Notes: generated by a model from the sequence alone, not told the origin. 64,000 bases of DNA from Streptomyces sp. NBC_01428 (GCF_036231965.1 NZ_CP109499.1:3410001-3474000), one strand, 5' to 3'. Shown: positions 9,241 through 18,958, counted from the first letter of the stretch. Numbers and translations: made by a program.

Positions 9241-9891
9241 TCAGTCGTTCGCGACGATCTCGTAGCGCGGTTCGTTCTCGGCCATCTGCCGCAGGGCGTC
9301 CTTGCGTTCACGCTTGGAGAGCCGGTCGATGTACAGGTACCCGTACAGGTGGTCCGTCTCGTGCTGAAGGCAGCGCGCGAAGTAGCCCGTACCGCGTACC
9401 CGGACCGGGTTGCCCTTCTCGTCCTGACCGGTGACCTCGGCGTAGTCGGGGCGGGCCAGCGGCGCGTACGCCGTGGGCACGGACAGGCAGCCCTCGTTGC
9501 TCTCGTCGAGCTGACGCTGCTCGGCCGGCAGGTCGACGAGCTTCGGGTTGCAGACCACACCGACGTGCCGGGTGCCCTGGTCGTCCTGGCAGTCGTAGAC
9601 GAAGACCTTCAGGTCGACGCCGATCTGGTTGGCGGCCAGGCCCACGCCCTCGGCGGTGCGCTGGCTCGCGAACATGTCGGCGATCAGCCGGTCCAGCTCG
9701 TCGCCGAAGTCGGTGACGTCCTTGCACTCCTTGTGCAGCACCGGGTTGCCGACCACCGTGATCGGCCGCGAGGTACCCCGCTCGCGGTAGGCCGACTCAC
9801 GCTCCTCGGCCTCCTCGGTGTCGATGACGTAGCCGTCGTCGTCCACGGGAAGCACGCCCACGTGCTGCTGATCGGTGTCCTGCTGGGCCAT
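9241..9891 (-). CDS. def: Peptide deformylase
   Basis: 216 aa. It removes the N-formyl group from nascent proteins at the ribosome. All three deformylase motifs are present: GVGLAANQ (82-89), EGCLS (133-137, metal ligand Cys135) and HETDH (177-181, metal ligands His177 and His181, catalytic Glu178). The first ~40 residues are an acidic, poorly conserved extension. The start is the ATG of MAQQDT; a few codons upstream are also open. It is separated by 58 bases from the upstream TPR gene, so it may share that transcript. It ends at a strong terminator. Confidence 0.95.
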   Translation of the reverse strand: MAQQDTDQQHVGVLPVDDDGYVIDTEEAEERESAYRERGTSRPITVVGNPVLHKECKDVTDFGDELDRLIADMFASQRTAEGVGLAANQIGVDLKVFVYDCQDDQGTRHVGVVCNPKLVDLPAEQRQLDESNEGCLSVPTAYAPLARPDYAEVTGQDEKGNPVRVRGTGYFARCLQHETDHLYGYLYIDRLSKRERKDALRQMAENEPRYEIVAND

Positions 9892-9949
9892 GACGACGTA
9901 CGCCTTCCTCAAACCTTCGGGAAATCTGCGGGTACAGCCTAAGGGGACC

Positions 9950-10930
9950 TCAGCAGACCTCTTCCAGGTCCCGCCAGTCCCGGGAGTCCGGGCTGTCCGC
10001 CACCCAGCCGTCCAGCAGCCCGCGCACCAGCGAGGCGGGTGCCGCGAGCCCGCACTCCCGCTCGGGAACCCACAGCTGCCCGTCGGTGCGGTGTCCCAGC
10101 GGGCCCGGGTGTCCCGGCTCGCTGTGGTCGTGCGGGTCCAGGTGCTCCCCGTCGCCCTCGTCGGACGGCATCCGTGACTCGGAGCACATCCGGCACAGCA
10201 GCCGCACGGACGAGGACCAGTCCTCGGCGGCGAACCCCGCGTCGGCCGCGAGCTGCTCCAGCGCGTCCCGGTCGTCCTCGGTCGCCGCCTCCAGCAGGAC
10301 GACCCAGGTCGGCACCGGTGAGGGGGCCCACAGCTCGATCTCGTCGAAGACCGGATACGAGTGGCCCGCCGCGGTGGTCCGCTCGCCGTGCGGGACGCCG
10401 TCGTGCAGCACGACCTCGCCCCAGCGGCGCCCGGAGGACGGCAGCGGGATCGACAGCACCTCGATACGGGCGGGGTCCAGCCGCCGCCCCCACACGACCT
10501 CGGCCTCACCCTCGGGCGACAGCCGGACGGCCGCGCTGCCGAGGTCCATGCCCACCGGCTCGCCGGAGACGGCGGCACCGCCGGGCACCCGCAGCCCGTA
10601 CGCCTGCCACGCGCGGCGGGCCAGCGGCCAGTCCTGGAGGGCGGTGGCCGCGATCCCGACGTTCCACCAGTCGGGTGCGCCGGTCTCCCGGTCGAGCAGC
10701 GCGACGGCCCGCAGGCCCGCCGCCCGTGCCTGCTCCCAGTCGTGCCGGAACTTGTGGAGCAGCGCCAGGTTGAACCAGGACTCGGACAGCCAGGGCTCCA
10801 GGTCCGCGGCCCGCGTCAGCAGCGCTCCCGCGTCCTCGTACCGGCCGTCGCCGATGAGCGTGAACGCACGATCGGTGGCCTGCCGCCATGAGGCGGAGGG
10901 CCGGTGTCGTCCCTTGCCGAAGATCCTCAC
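9950..10930 (-). CDS. TPR-containing protein of unknown function
   Basis: 326 aa from the GTG at 10930 (product begins [15 protein letters not shown]). An in-frame ATG further up at 11080 would add 50 residues, but these are low-complexity and include a DNA repeat, so I prefer the GTG. The N-terminal third has TPR-like helices ([37 protein letters not shown]). The rest has CRMCSES and a WVPERECG stretch near the end that could bind a metal or form a small fold. The role is unknown; TPRs suggest protein-protein contacts. It lies between the HD-domain pair and def, all on the minus strand. Confidence 0.7.
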   Translation of the reverse strand: MRIFGKGRHRPSASWRQATDRAFTLIGDGRYEDAGALLTRAADLEPWLSESWFNLALLHKFRHDWEQARAAGLRAVALLDRETGAPDWWNVGIAATALQDWPLARRAWQAYGLRVPGGAAVSGEPVGMDLGSAAVRLSPEGEAEVVWGRRLDPARIEVLSIPLPSSGRRWGEVVLHDGVPHGERTTAAGHSYPVFDEIELWAPSPVPTWVVLLEAATEDDRDALEQLAADAGFAAEDWSSSVRLLCRMCSESRMPSDEGDGEHLDPHDHSEPGHPGPLGHRTDGQLWVPERECGLAAPASLVRGLLDGWVADSPDSRDWRDLEEVC

Positions 10931-10932
10931 GA

Positions 10933-10977
10933 TTCCCGCCTGCCAGTTCCTTGCGTTTCCCGCCTGCCGGTTCTTTG
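10933..10977. repeat. Two 21-base direct repeats at the TPR gene start
   Basis: 10933-10953 and 10957-10977 differ at only two positions and lie with a 24-base period. They begin a few bases upstream of the GTG start, just where the ribosome binding site should be, so they may affect translation initiation or reflect recent duplication. Confidence 0.6.
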
Positions 10978-11083
10978 AAGAGTCCCCTGAAGGCAGTGCG
11001 GGCCCGGGCAGGCCCGTACCCCCGAACACCCTCTTCCTCGCATCCAACCACGTACCGTCGGACGGCCGCTCATTACCCATGGG

Positions 11084-12382
11084 TTACCCAGCCCAGGGCA
11101 AGGTCAGACCGGGTCGTGACAGGACCCGGGCCAGCGACTCCACGACCTCGGGCTGGTAGTCGCGGGCGGTCGCGAGCCGCAGCTTCTCCAGGGCCGTCAG
11201 CGGCCCTCCGGGCCCTGCTTCCCGGGCCATCTCCTCGTATGCGTTCACGGCGCGGACGATGCGCGCGGTGACGGGCTGCTCCCGGTACGGATCCGCCTGG
11301 CGCTCCACCACCACGGCGACCTCGGCGTCCACGCCGGTCTGCCGGACGACGGCACCGCCGAGCAGCGCGATCCGCCGCTGCTCGTCCGGCGGGAGGCCGG
11401 CGGTCGCTCCGGCCGGCACGGGGTCGACCAGGCTGAGCTGTCCGATGTCGTGCATCAGTGCCGCGTACTCCAGGACGGTGAGGCCGGGTTCGGACAGGCC
11501 CAGCTCACGGCCGACGGCCCGGCTGAGGGCGGCCACCCGGCGGGCGTGCCCGGCCGGGGTGTACCCGGCGATCTCGGTCGCCCGGGCGAGCGAGGCGATC
11601 GTCTGGCGGTAGGTGACCCGCACCGCCGCGTACCGCCGGAAGGACAGCTGGGTGAGCAGCAGCGGCAGCGAGAACACGGGCAGGGCCCACAGTCCGACCA
11701 CCGCGACGGCGAGCGCCATGACGGCCCCGGTCGCGCACACGGCCGTGCCGATCCCGAGCGTGGCCCGCAGTTCGTCGCGCAGCAGCGGCCCGAACGGCCA
11801 CCGGGTCCGCGCGTGCGCCGTCGCCGCCGCGAGCACGGCGTCCCAGAGCGTGGTGACCACGAGCAGCGCGACGAGCAGCAGCGCGACCGCGGGACCTCCC
11901 CACGCCGGCAACCTGCCCTGGTTGTAGAGGGGTTGGAAGCAGACGGCGGCGAAGGCCACGGTGAGGACGCGGCGGGCGAGGTGGTCGAGGGTGGGACCGC
12001 GGCCGCGGGCGACGTGCGGGACGCAGCCGACCAGGGCCGCCGCGACGACCACGGCGACGACCTGGAGGACACCGTGTCCGGTGCGCTGCCCCGCGTTCTC
12101 GCCGAGCAGCGCGTACGCGAGGGCTCCGGCTGCTCCGAGGGGGGCCGACTCCCGTTCCTCGGCTCCGCTCCAGCGGGCCAGCTCTCCGACGGCGATGAGC
12201 ACGCCGAAGGCCAGCACCGTACCGCGGTCGTCGAGCCCGTCCCAGAGGGTGACGCCGAGGGCGAGGACGGTGAGGAGGAGGGCGAGGGCGCGTACGGCGG
12301 TGATCGTGGCGGGCGGGGCCACCGCCGACGGGAAGCGTGCGGGACGTGCGGTCAGCCCGTGCCGGGGTGCGGCGGTGCTCAC
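11084..12382 (-). CDS. Membrane protein with degenerate HD-domain
   Basis: 432 aa from a GTG that overlaps the preceding stop by four bases (GTGA). Residues ~25-230 contain several hydrophobic membrane segments. The C-terminal cytoplasmic part has an HD phosphohydrolase-like fold: HARRVAALSRAVG, then MHDIGQL (~312). Unlike its partner it lacks the GYP motif, so it may not hydrolyse cyclic di-GMP and could be a regulatory partner. The overlap strongly suggests co-translation with the HD-GYP protein. The function is inferred only from the domain. Confidence 0.75.
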   Translation of the reverse strand: MSTAAPRHGLTARPARFPSAVAPPATITAVRALALLLTVLALGVTLWDGLDDRGTVLAFGVLIAVGELARWSGAEERESAPLGAAGALAYALLGENAGQRTGHGVLQVVAVVVAAALVGCVPHVARGRGPTLDHLARRVLTVAFAAVCFQPLYNQGRLPAWGGPAVALLLVALLVVTTLWDAVLAAATAHARTRWPFGPLLRDELRATLGIGTAVCATGAVMALAVAVVGLWALPVFSLPLLLTQLSFRRYAAVRVTYRQTIASLARATEIAGYTPAGHARRVAALSRAVGRELGLSEPGLTVLEYAALMHDIGQLSLVDPVPAGATAGLPPDEQRRIALLGGAVVRQTGVDAEVAVVVERQADPYREQPVTARIVRAVNAYEEMAREAGPGGPLTALEKLRLATARDYQPEVVESLARVLSRPGLTLPWAG

Positions 12383-13743
12383 GGCGCCCCCCGGCCGAGG
12401 GCGCCGGAGGCGTGCGGGGAGACCGGTCCTGCGCCGGGGACGGCGGGCGGGCCGATGTCCGCGGTCACCGCGGGGTGCCAGCCGTGCCGGCCGAGCGCCC
12501 GCACCAGCGCCTCGACCATGCCGGGGTCGAACTGCGCCCCGGCGCAGCGCTCCAGCTCCTCCAGGGCGGCCGGTACCGGCCGGGCCCTGCGGTAGGACCG
12601 GGTGGAGGTCATCGCGTCGAAGGCGTCGGCGACGGCGACCACCCGGGCGAACTCGGGGATCTGCGCACCGGCCAGCCCGTACGGATATCCGCTGCCGTCC
12701 AGCCGTTCGTGGTGGTGCAGGATCGCCGAGCGGGCCTCGCCGAGGAAGGCGATCCCGCGGACCATCTCGTGCCCGTACTCGGGGTGCAGCTCGATGATCC
12801 GGCGTTCCTCGGGGGTCAGCGGGCCGTCCTTGCGCAGCAGCCGGGTGGGCACGCCGAGCTTGCCGACGTCGTGCAGGATCCCGGCGAAGCGCAGTCCCTC
12901 GACGCGGTCGTCGTCCATGCCGAGTTCGCGGGCGATCATCATGGACGCCTGGCCGACCCGCTCGCTGTGTCCGCGGGTGTAGCCGTCCTTGATGTCGACG
13001 GCCTGGACGAGGGCGCGGATGGTGGCCTGGTGGGCGGCGCGCTCCCGGTGGTACTGGGCGAAGACCCAGCAGGACACGTACATGGGAAGCAGCACGAGCA
13101 GGGCGGCGACGGGGCCGTACGGGCTGCGCCAGAGCACCGCCATCATCAGTCCGGCCAGTCCGTGCGCGGCGACGGGGGCCAGCGAGCGCGCGAAGAGGCC
13201 GCGCCAGGCGGTGCGCAGCGGCGCCCGTTCGGCGAGCGCGAGGATGCCGCCGTCGAGAACGGCGAGCACGGCGCAGAAGGTGAGGACGGCGGCGCCCGCG
13301 GGGACCAGCGCGTAGGGGAAACGGGGGGTGGCCACGGCGTCCGGGCCACCGAGCGCGTCGTACGCCCGGGAGGCCGCCCAGACGGCGACGGCCAGCTGGG
13401 CGGCGCGCCAGACGCGGCGCGGGGTGCGCGGTCGCTGGTCGACCCGGGCGAGCAGGGCGCCGGGCAGCGCGACGAGGGCGGCGGCGGACGGGGGCAGCAG
13501 GAAGGCGCCGGCCAGCAGGACGGGGAGGAAGGTGCCCATGCCCTGCGGGGTCTCGCCGCCCGGTGATCCGGCGGCGCGCGGTCCGCGGGGCGGTGGGATG
13601 TGGTCGCAGCCGGCGTAGAGCACGGCGAGCAGGGCGACGATCCACCAGGGGACACGGAGGTCCGGCACGGGGGCGAGGCAGGCGAGTGCCGCGAGAACGA
13701 CACAGGCCACGTACACCCGGGCTCCCGCCGGAACCGAACCCAT
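12379..13743 (-). CDS. Membrane HD-GYP domain protein
   Basis: 454 aa. The N-terminal ~230 residues hold multiple membrane segments. The cytoplasmic C-terminal domain is a full HD-GYP: HSERVGQASMM, LHDVGKLGVP (~292), ILHHHERLDGSGYPYGL (~345-360) and VADAFDAMTS. HD-GYP proteins of other bacteria hydrolyse cyclic di-GMP or related dinucleotides; whether this one does is inference. It is translationally coupled to the second HD protein. It is 156 bases downstream of rsrA with a terminator between, so it is probably a separate transcript. Confidence 0.82.
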   Translation of the reverse strand: MGSVPAGARVYVACVVLAALACLAPVPDLRVPWWIVALLAVLYAGCDHIPPPRGPRAAGSPGGETPQGMGTFLPVLLAGAFLLPPSAAALVALPGALLARVDQRPRTPRRVWRAAQLAVAVWAASRAYDALGGPDAVATPRFPYALVPAGAAVLTFCAVLAVLDGGILALAERAPLRTAWRGLFARSLAPVAAHGLAGLMMAVLWRSPYGPVAALLVLLPMYVSCWVFAQYHRERAAHQATIRALVQAVDIKDGYTRGHSERVGQASMMIARELGMDDDRVEGLRFAGILHDVGKLGVPTRLLRKDGPLTPEERRIIELHPEYGHEMVRGIAFLGEARSAILHHHERLDGSGYPYGLAGAQIPEFARVVAVADAFDAMTSTRSYRRARPVPAALEELERCAGAQFDPGMVEALVRALGRHGWHPAVTADIGPPAVPGAGPVSPHASGALGRGAP

Positions 13744-13817
13744 CTTCCTCGTCCCTCCCCCGGTCTCAGGCTCCGGAGCCTAGGACGGGGAAAGCGGCAC
13801 GTGGACGGGTATGCACG

Positions 13818-13844
13818 AATCCGCGGGCCGGAAGCCCGCGGATT
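13818..13844 (-). terminator. Terminator after sigR-rsrA
   Basis: A perfect 11-bp stem (aatccgcgggc / gcccgcggatt) with a 5-base loop, about 55 bases downstream of the rsrA stop. Confidence 0.7.
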
Positions 13845-13899
13845 AGCACGTTCGGGTGACGGACGGACGGTCTTTCGGTCCGTGACGGTCGCGCCGGGG

Positions 13900-14202
13900 T
13901 CAGGACTCCCGGGCCGTCGCGGTCACGTCGTGGTCGGGAACGGCCTGCCCCGAGCGGATGAGGTCGATGCGTCCCATGACCTTGGCCCGCAGATCGGTGG
14001 GCACGTCGTCATGACCGCAGCACCGCTTCACCAGCTTCTTGACAGCTTGTTCGAGGCCGTACTTCTCGAGGCACGGGGAGCACTCCTCGAAGTGGACCTC
14101 GAACTTGGTGCAGTCCGCGTCCGGCATCTCATGATCGAGGAACTCGTAGAGGTGATCGAGTACCTCACTGCAATCCGTCTCGTGCGGCTCTCCGCAGCTC
14201 AT
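13900..14202 (-). CDS. rsrA: Redox-sensing zinc-binding anti-sigma factor RsrA
   Basis: 100 aa. RsrA holds SigR inactive in reduced cells and releases it when thiol oxidation forms a disulfide and expels zinc. The residues known to matter in S. coelicolor RsrA sit at the same numbers here: Cys11, His37, Cys41 and Cys44 (HFEECSPC), with further Cys at 3, 31, 61 and 62. The ATG overlaps the sigR stop (ATGA), so the pair is translationally coupled and made in matched amounts. Confidence 0.97.
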   Translation of the reverse strand: MSCGEPHETDCSEVLDHLYEFLDHEMPDADCTKFEVHFEECSPCLEKYGLEQAVKKLVKRCCGHDDVPTDLRAKVMGRIDLIRSGQAVPDHDVTATARES

Positions 14203-14891
14203 GAGCCCGAGCCTTTCGCTTCGTTCGACTCTCCGGCGCCCGCGGGGACCAGCCCGCGGTCACGGGCGTAGTCCTCCAGCATGCCGCGCAGTTGGCGACG
14301 GCCTCGGTGCAGCCGGGACATCACCGTTCCGATGGGTGTCCCCATGATGTCCGCGATCTCCTTGTACGCAAAGCCCTCTACGTCCGCGAGATACACGGCG
14401 ATGCGGAATTCCTCGGGAATCGCCTGCAGCGCCTGCTTGACGTCCGAGTCGGGCAGGTGGTCGAGCGCCTGCGACTCCGCGGAGCGCAGTCCGGTCGACA
14501 TGTGCGACTCGGCGCGCGCGAGCTGCCAGTCCTCGATCTCCTCGGCCGCACTGCGCTGGGGTTCGCGCTGCTTCTTGCGGTACGAGTTGATGAAGGTGTT
14601 GGTGAGAATGCGGTACAGCCACGCCTTGAGGTTGGTGCCCTCACGGAACTGGTGGAAGGACGCGTACGCCTTGGCGTACGTCTCCTGCACCAGGTCCTCG
14701 GCGTCGGCCGGGTTGCGCGTCATGCGCAGGGCGGCCGAGTACATCTGGTCGAGGAATTCGAGCGCGTCCCGCTCGAAGCGCGCGGTGCGCTCGGCGGACG
14801 ATTCCGCCGTCGCGTCGCTCGTGCCCTGGCCCTCGGGCTGCTCCGCCTGGCCGTTATCGGTCCCTGCGTCGGTCCCAGTGACCGGACCCAC
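14199..14891 (-). CDS. sigR: ECF sigma factor SigR (thiol-oxidative stress)
   Basis: 230 aa from the GTG at 14891, preceded by ggagga. It directs RNA polymerase to GGAAT-N18-GTT promoters of the disulfide-stress regulon. Region 2 ([27 protein letters not shown]) and region 4 ([20 protein letters not shown]) are complete. The reading frame stays open far upstream to 15158, with in-frame ATG (15098) and GTG (15044) codons. This matches the longer, unstable SigR' isoform known from S. coelicolor. A consensus SigR promoter at 15159-15184 gives positive feedback, and rsrA directly downstream gives negative feedback. Confidence 0.96.
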   Translation of the reverse strand: MGPVTGTDAGTDNGQAEQPEGQGTSDATAESSAERTARFERDALEFLDQMYSAALRMTRNPADAEDLVQETYAKAYASFHQFREGTNLKAWLYRILTNTFINSYRKKQREPQRSAAEEIEDWQLARAESHMSTGLRSAESQALDHLPDSDVKQALQAIPEEFRIAVYLADVEGFAYKEIADIMGTPIGTVMSRLHRGRRQLRGMLEDYARDRGLVPAGAGESNEAKGSGS

Positions 14892-15098
14892 CTCCTCCAG
14901 CGATGTAGCGGGACCGAGACCGGTCCCACTGGAATCGGAGAATAGACGACCTTCGGTCGGGGCGGCTTGCCCAGCGGCCGGGGAGGGACGTACATCCTGG
15001 CCGCCCGGTGTCCGAACCGGAGTGTTCTTACCCGCGCGCAGCACCGTCCAGTCCAGGTCAGCGCGGCTGCTGCGGCTCGGGCAGAAGGTCGAACCCAT
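14892..15098 (-). other. In-frame N-terminal extension of sigR, candidate SigR' isoform
   Basis: 69 codons open in frame with sigR from ATG 15098, which follows gagaggaag. A GTG at 15044 gives 51 extra codons, close to the 55-residue extension I recall for S. coelicolor SigR'. Both starts lie downstream of the SigR-type promoter, so stress-induced mRNA could encode the long form. Confidence 0.55.
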
Positions 15099-15158
15099 GC
15101 GGCGGACTTCCTCTCGTACGAACGGTCCAGCACGCGCTCCGTGCTGTCTGATCCGCAC

Positions 15159-15184
15159 AACAGTGGTCCGTCACGCAACATTCC
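15159..15184 (-). promoter_or_regulatory. SigR-type promoter of sigR (p2)
   Basis: On the minus strand: GGAAT (15184-15180), exactly 18 bases, then GTT (15161-15159). This is a perfect match to the SigR consensus, upstream of the extended sigR start codons. Confidence 0.85.
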
Positions 15185-15190
15185 CGGGCA

Positions 15191-15835
15191 TCACCCGAGT
15201 GACGCGGACCACCGCACGACACCGTCCGTGACGATCTCCAGGGCCTCCTCCTGTCCGAGGGGCGCCTTCTTCGGTACGGCGAAGCCGTGGTCCGCGTACG
15301 CCACCTCGACCAGCTCGTACGGGCCGTCCGGGAACTCCCGCGGTCGGCCGAACGGGTCGTTGCCGCCCTGGACGACGAGGGTGGGCACCCCGGCACCGAG
15401 CAGTTCGTCGGCGCGGGACTTCTCCGGTCTGCCCGGCGGGTGCAGCGGGAAGCTGAGCGCGAGGACGGCGGCGGCCCCGAGCTCGGACGCGGTACGGCAG
15501 GCGACGCGGGCGCCCGCGCTGCGGCCGCCGGAGATCACCGGCAGTCCGGTCTTCGCCAGGGCCGGCCACACCCCGCGCCAGCCGACGTCCAGTGTCTTCG
15601 GCGCGGGCGCCATCTTCTTGCCGGCCACCCGCCAGGGCTGTTCGACGAGGGCGACGCTCACCCCGTGCCCGGGGAGCACCCCGGCGAGCGCCCGGAGGTC
15701 CCGGGCCTCGATGCCGCCGCCCGCGCCGTGGCTCACGGCGAGGACGAGCCGCGGTCGCGCCGCGCGGTGCCAGGTGACGCGGGCCGGGCCGGCGTCCGTC
15801 TCGATCGTCTCGCTCACGCTGTTGATCTCGGTCAC
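15191..15835 (-). CDS. Alpha/beta hydrolase, KANL3/Tex30-like
   Basis: 214 aa from GTG at 15835, one base after the stop of the upstream SRAP gene, so the two form an operon. Alpha/beta-hydrolase features: VSHGAGG, nucleophile elbow GGRSAGAR, an acid in GGNDPFG and a late His in DHGF. The family is a dienelactone-hydrolase-like group without a firmly known substrate. It ends just beyond the sigR p2 promoter, so its 3' end and the sigR control region are adjacent. Confidence 0.82.
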   Translation of the reverse strand: MTEINSVSETIETDAGPARVTWHRAARPRLVLAVSHGAGGGIEARDLRALAGVLPGHGVSVALVEQPWRVAGKKMAPAPKTLDVGWRGVWPALAKTGLPVISGGRSAGARVACRTASELGAAAVLALSFPLHPPGRPEKSRADELLGAGVPTLVVQGGNDPFGRPREFPDGPYELVEVAYADHGFAVPKKAPLGQEEALEIVTDGVVRWSASLG

Positions 15836-15836
15836 G

Positions 15837-16652
15837 TCAGAAGAGTGTGCCCTCCTCGGGCCCCTCCAGCTCCTTCAGCAGCTCCGGTCCGTTGTTGCGG
15901 ACGTTGCTGACCGCCGTGGAGACGGGGAACGCGCGCATCAGTCCGGTGGGCGGCGGGGCGAGCAGGTCACGCAGGGCGTCCGGGTCGGTGTCGGCCGGGT
16001 CGAGCCAGCTGTCCCAGCGGTCCGGGGTGAGCATCAGGGGCATCCGGGGGTGGATGTCGGCCAGCGCCCGCGGGCCCTCGTCGGGCGCCACCGCGAGCGG
16101 CGTGGTCTCCGCCTCGGTCGTGATCACCGAGCAGGTCACCCACCAGGCCAGCGGGTGCTCGTCCGGCAGGGTCCGGTCCCGCCAGAACTCGTAGAGCCCG
16201 GCCATCGCGAAGACCGAGCCGTCCGCGGGGGTCACGAAGTAGGGCTGCTTGCGCGGCCGCTTCTTCTTGCCCTCGACCTCCAGGTCGCGCTCGGCGGTGC
16301 CGGTGACCCACTCGTAGTAGCCGTCGGCCGGGATGATGCAGCGCCGCGAGGTGAAGGCCCGGCGGTACGAGGGCTTCTCGTGCACCGTCTCGGCCCGCGC
16401 GTTGATCATCCGGGCGCCGCCCTCGGGCGTCTTGGCCCACGACGGGACGAGCCCCCACTTCAGCTTCCGCAGCTGGCGAACCGGTCTCGGGCTGTCCGCG
16501 TCCTTAACAGGACGGTCGAGGACGGCGTAGACCTCCTTCGTCGGGGCCACGTTGTAATCGGGAGCCAGAGTCTCCTCGACGTCCCACTTCTCGATCTCAA
16601 AGATTCCTGCGAGATCCTCGGGTCGACGACTCGCCGCATACCGTCCGCACAT
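15837..16652 (-). CDS. SRAP-family protein (HMCES/YedK type), abasic-site shield
   Basis: 271 aa. The start at ATG 16652 puts the essential Cys at position 2 after Met removal (MCGRY), the mark of the family; the longer frame is rejected for that reason. It crosslinks to abasic sites in single-stranded DNA and protects them. Conserved active-site residues are visible: Cys2, Asn34 (YNVAPT), Glu114 (GYYEW) and His201 (HPRMPLML). It is followed at once by the hydrolase gene and is divergent from the M50-like gene, 50 bases apart. Confidence 0.93.
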   Translation of the reverse strand: MCGRYAASRRPEDLAGIFEIEKWDVEETLAPDYNVAPTKEVYAVLDRPVKDADSPRPVRQLRKLKWGLVPSWAKTPEGGARMINARAETVHEKPSYRRAFTSRRCIIPADGYYEWVTGTAERDLEVEGKKKRPRKQPYFVTPADGSVFAMAGLYEFWRDRTLPDEHPLAWWVTCSVITTEAETTPLAVAPDEGPRALADIHPRMPLMLTPDRWDSWLDPADTDPDALRDLLAPPPTGLMRAFPVSTAVSNVRNNGPELLKELEGPEEGTLF

Positions 16653-16702
16653 ACGTGCCAGACTGCCAGACTCCGCGTCACGAGAGGGAGCCCCCGCCGA
16701 CC

Positions 16703-17434
16703 ATGGACAGCACCGCATCCACCTCGCTGGCCTCCCTGAGCACGCTGTGGGACGAGGTCTTCGGCAGCCAGCCGGACCCCGATCTGTGGGTGGTGATCGC
16801 CACTCTGGTCGCGGCCCTCGCGGCGGTCGTCCCGCACGGGGTGTGGCGCCTCTCCCGCAACGCCGTCACCATCGCCCACGAGGGCGGGCACGGGCTGGTC
16901 GCGCTGCTCACCGGACGCAGCCTGAGCGGCATCCGGCTGCACTCGGACACCAGCGGCCTGACGGTGAGCCGCGGCAAGCCGACCGGCCTCGGCATGATCC
17001 TGACCGCCGCGGCCGGCTACACCGCTCCCCCGCTGCTCGGCCTCGGCGGGGCGGCCCTCCTCGCCGCGGGCCACATCACCCTGCTGCTGTGGCTGGCCAC
17101 GGCCCTGCTGATAGCCATGCTGGTGATGATCCGCAACGCGTACGGCGCGCTGACCGTGATCCTCGCCGGCGGAACGTTCGTGTTGGTGTCCTGGCTCACC
17201 GGACCCCAGGTGCAGGCGGCGTTCGCGTACGCCGTGGTGTGGTTCCTGCTGCTCGGCGGTGTCCGGCCGGCGTTCGAGCTCCAGGCGAAGCGGATGCGCG
17301 GCAACGCGGGCGACTCGGACGCCGACCAGTTGTCGCGGCTCACCCACGTACCGGCGGGACTGTGGCTGTTCCTGTTCCACGCCGTGTCGCTGTGCTCGCT
17401 GATGGGCGGCGCGCGGTGGCTGCTGGAGGTGTGA
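16703..17434 (+). CDS. M50B-like integral membrane metallopeptidase
   Basis: 243 aa from the ATG after gagggag. It has several membrane segments and the zinc motif HEGGH at 59-63 at the edge of a hydrophobic stretch (IAHEGGHGLVALLTG), typical of M50 proteases that cut within the membrane. A later Asn/Asp-bearing helix (IRNAYGALTVILAG) may supply the third ligand. No PDZ domain is seen. Substrate unknown. It stands alone between SRAP and aroA. Confidence 0.8.
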   Translation: MDSTASTSLASLSTLWDEVFGSQPDPDLWVVIATLVAALAAVVPHGVWRLSRNAVTIAHEGGHGLVALLTGRSLSGIRLHSDTSGLTVSRGKPTGLGMILTAAAGYTAPPLLGLGGAALLAAGHITLLLWLATALLIAMLVMIRNAYGALTVILAGGTFVLVSWLTGPQVQAAFAYAVVWFLLLGGVRPAFELQAKRMRGNAGDSDADQLSRLTHVPAGLWLFLFHAVSLCSLMGGARWLLEV

Positions 17435-17601
17435 GCCGGCTGCCCGGCCGCTCGGCCCCCCACGGGCGCTGAGGGGTCCCGAGCTGCGGCGCGGCCGTCC
17501 GCGGTACCCGGGGCACGGGAGGGTCCCCGCGCCCGTCCGACGGTGTCTTCGGCCGTGACGGACCAACGGCGGCCCGGCCTCCAGCCGATAAAGTGGAGCG
17601 C

Positions 17602-18942
17602 ATGACCGCGAACCCCGCCCACACCGCCCTCTGGCCCGCCCCGTACGCAAGCGGGGCCGTCGACGCGACGGTCCACGTGCCGGGGTCCAAGTCGGTCACG
17701 AACCGCGCTCTCGTGCTGGCCGCGCTGGCCTCCGAGCCGGGCTGGCTGCGCCGCCCGCTGCGTTCCCGCGACACCCTGCTGATGGCGGGCGCGCTGCGTG
17801 CCATGGGCGTGGGCATCGAGGAGACGGTCGCCTCCAGCTCGACGGTCGCGGCGGGCCCGGACGCCTCCGGCGAGGCCTGGCGGATCATCCCCTCGGGCCT
17901 GCGCGGCCCGGCCACGGTCGACGTCGGCAACGCCGGCACGGTGATGCGCTTCCTGCCCCCGGTCGCCGCGCTCGCGGACGGCCCGATCCGCTTCGACGGC
18001 GACCCGCGGTCGTACGAGCGTCCGCTGCACGGAGTGATCGACGCGCTGCGGCTGCTCGGCGCCCGGATCGACGACAACGACCGCGGCGCGCTGCCGCTGA
18101 CCGTGCACGGCCAGGGTTCGCTGGACGGCGGCCCGGTGGAGATCGACGCCTCGTCGTCCTCCCAGTTCGTGTCCGCCCTGCTGCTCTCCGCGCCGCGCTT
18201 CAACCAGGGCGTCGAGGTCCGGCACACCGGCTCGACGCTCCCCTCCATGCCGCACATCCGGATGACCGTGGACATGCTGCGCGCCGTCGGTGCCCAGGTG
18301 GACACCCCGGAGTCGGGCGGCGAGCCGAACGTGTGGCGGGTGACGCCGGGCGCGCTGCTCGGCCGCGACCTGATCGTCGAGCCCGATCTGTCGAACGCCC
18401 AGCCGTTCCTCGCGGCCGCCCTCGTGACCGGTGGCACGGTCGTCGTGCCCGACTGGCCCGCCCACACCACCCAGCCCGGTGACCGGCTGCGGGAGATCTT
18501 CACCGAGATGGGCGGTTCCTGCGAACTGACCGAGACCGGCCTGGAGTTCACCGGTTCGGGTGCGATCCACGGCATCGACGTGGACCTCGGCGAGGTCGGG
18601 GAGCTGACCCCGGGCATCGCGGCGGTCGCGGCGCTCGCCGACTCCCCCTCCACCCTGCGGGGCGTGGCCCACCTGCGGCTGCACGAGACGGACCGGCTGG
18701 CCGCGCTCACCAAGGAGATCAACGAACTCGGCGGCGACGTCACCGAGACCGCCGACGGTCTGCACATCCGGCCGCGCCGGCTGCACGGCGGCGTCTTCCA
18801 CACGTACGACGACCACCGCATGGCGACGGCCGGCGCGATCCTCGGGCTGGCGGTGGAGGGCGTCCAGATCGAGAACGTGGCGACGACCGCGAAGACGCTG
18901 CCGGACTTCCCCGACCTGTGGACCGCAATGCTCGGGAACTGA
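17602..18942 (+). CDS. aroA: 3-Phosphoshikimate 1-carboxyvinyltransferase (EPSP synthase)
   Basis: 446 aa from the ATG that follows gtggag at 17593; the GTG at 17593 is more likely part of the ribosome site. It transfers enolpyruvyl from PEP to shikimate-3-phosphate in the shikimate pathway to aromatic amino acids. Family motifs: [17 protein letters not shown] near the N-terminus, GNAGTVMRF, and late DHRMA. rsgA follows after 16 bases, so the two are likely co-transcribed. Confidence 0.96.
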   Translation: MTANPAHTALWPAPYASGAVDATVHVPGSKSVTNRALVLAALASEPGWLRRPLRSRDTLLMAGALRAMGVGIEETVASSSTVAAGPDASGEAWRIIPSGLRGPATVDVGNAGTVMRFLPPVAALADGPIRFDGDPRSYERPLHGVIDALRLLGARIDDNDRGALPLTVHGQGSLDGGPVEIDASSSSQFVSALLLSAPRFNQGVEVRHTGSTLPSMPHIRMTVDMLRAVGAQVDTPESGGEPNVWRVTPGALLGRDLIVEPDLSNAQPFLAAALVTGGTVVVPDWPAHTTQPGDRLREIFTEMGGSCELTETGLEFTGSGAIHGIDVDLGEVGELTPGIAAVAALADSPSTLRGVAHLRLHETDRLAALTKEINELGGDVTETADGLHIRPRRLHGGVFHTYDDHRMATAGAILGLAVEGVQIENVATTAKTLPDFPDLWTAMLGN

Positions 18943-18958
18943 CGGGCGGACCTGGATC

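Noticed and set aside
15099..15158. SigR start at the most upstream ATG of the open frame (15158)
   Set aside because: It lies on or before the expected start of the SigR-type promoter transcript and has no ribosome site.
16653..16718. N-terminal extension of the SRAP protein
   Set aside because: The family needs Cys directly after the initiator Met, so translation must start at 16652.
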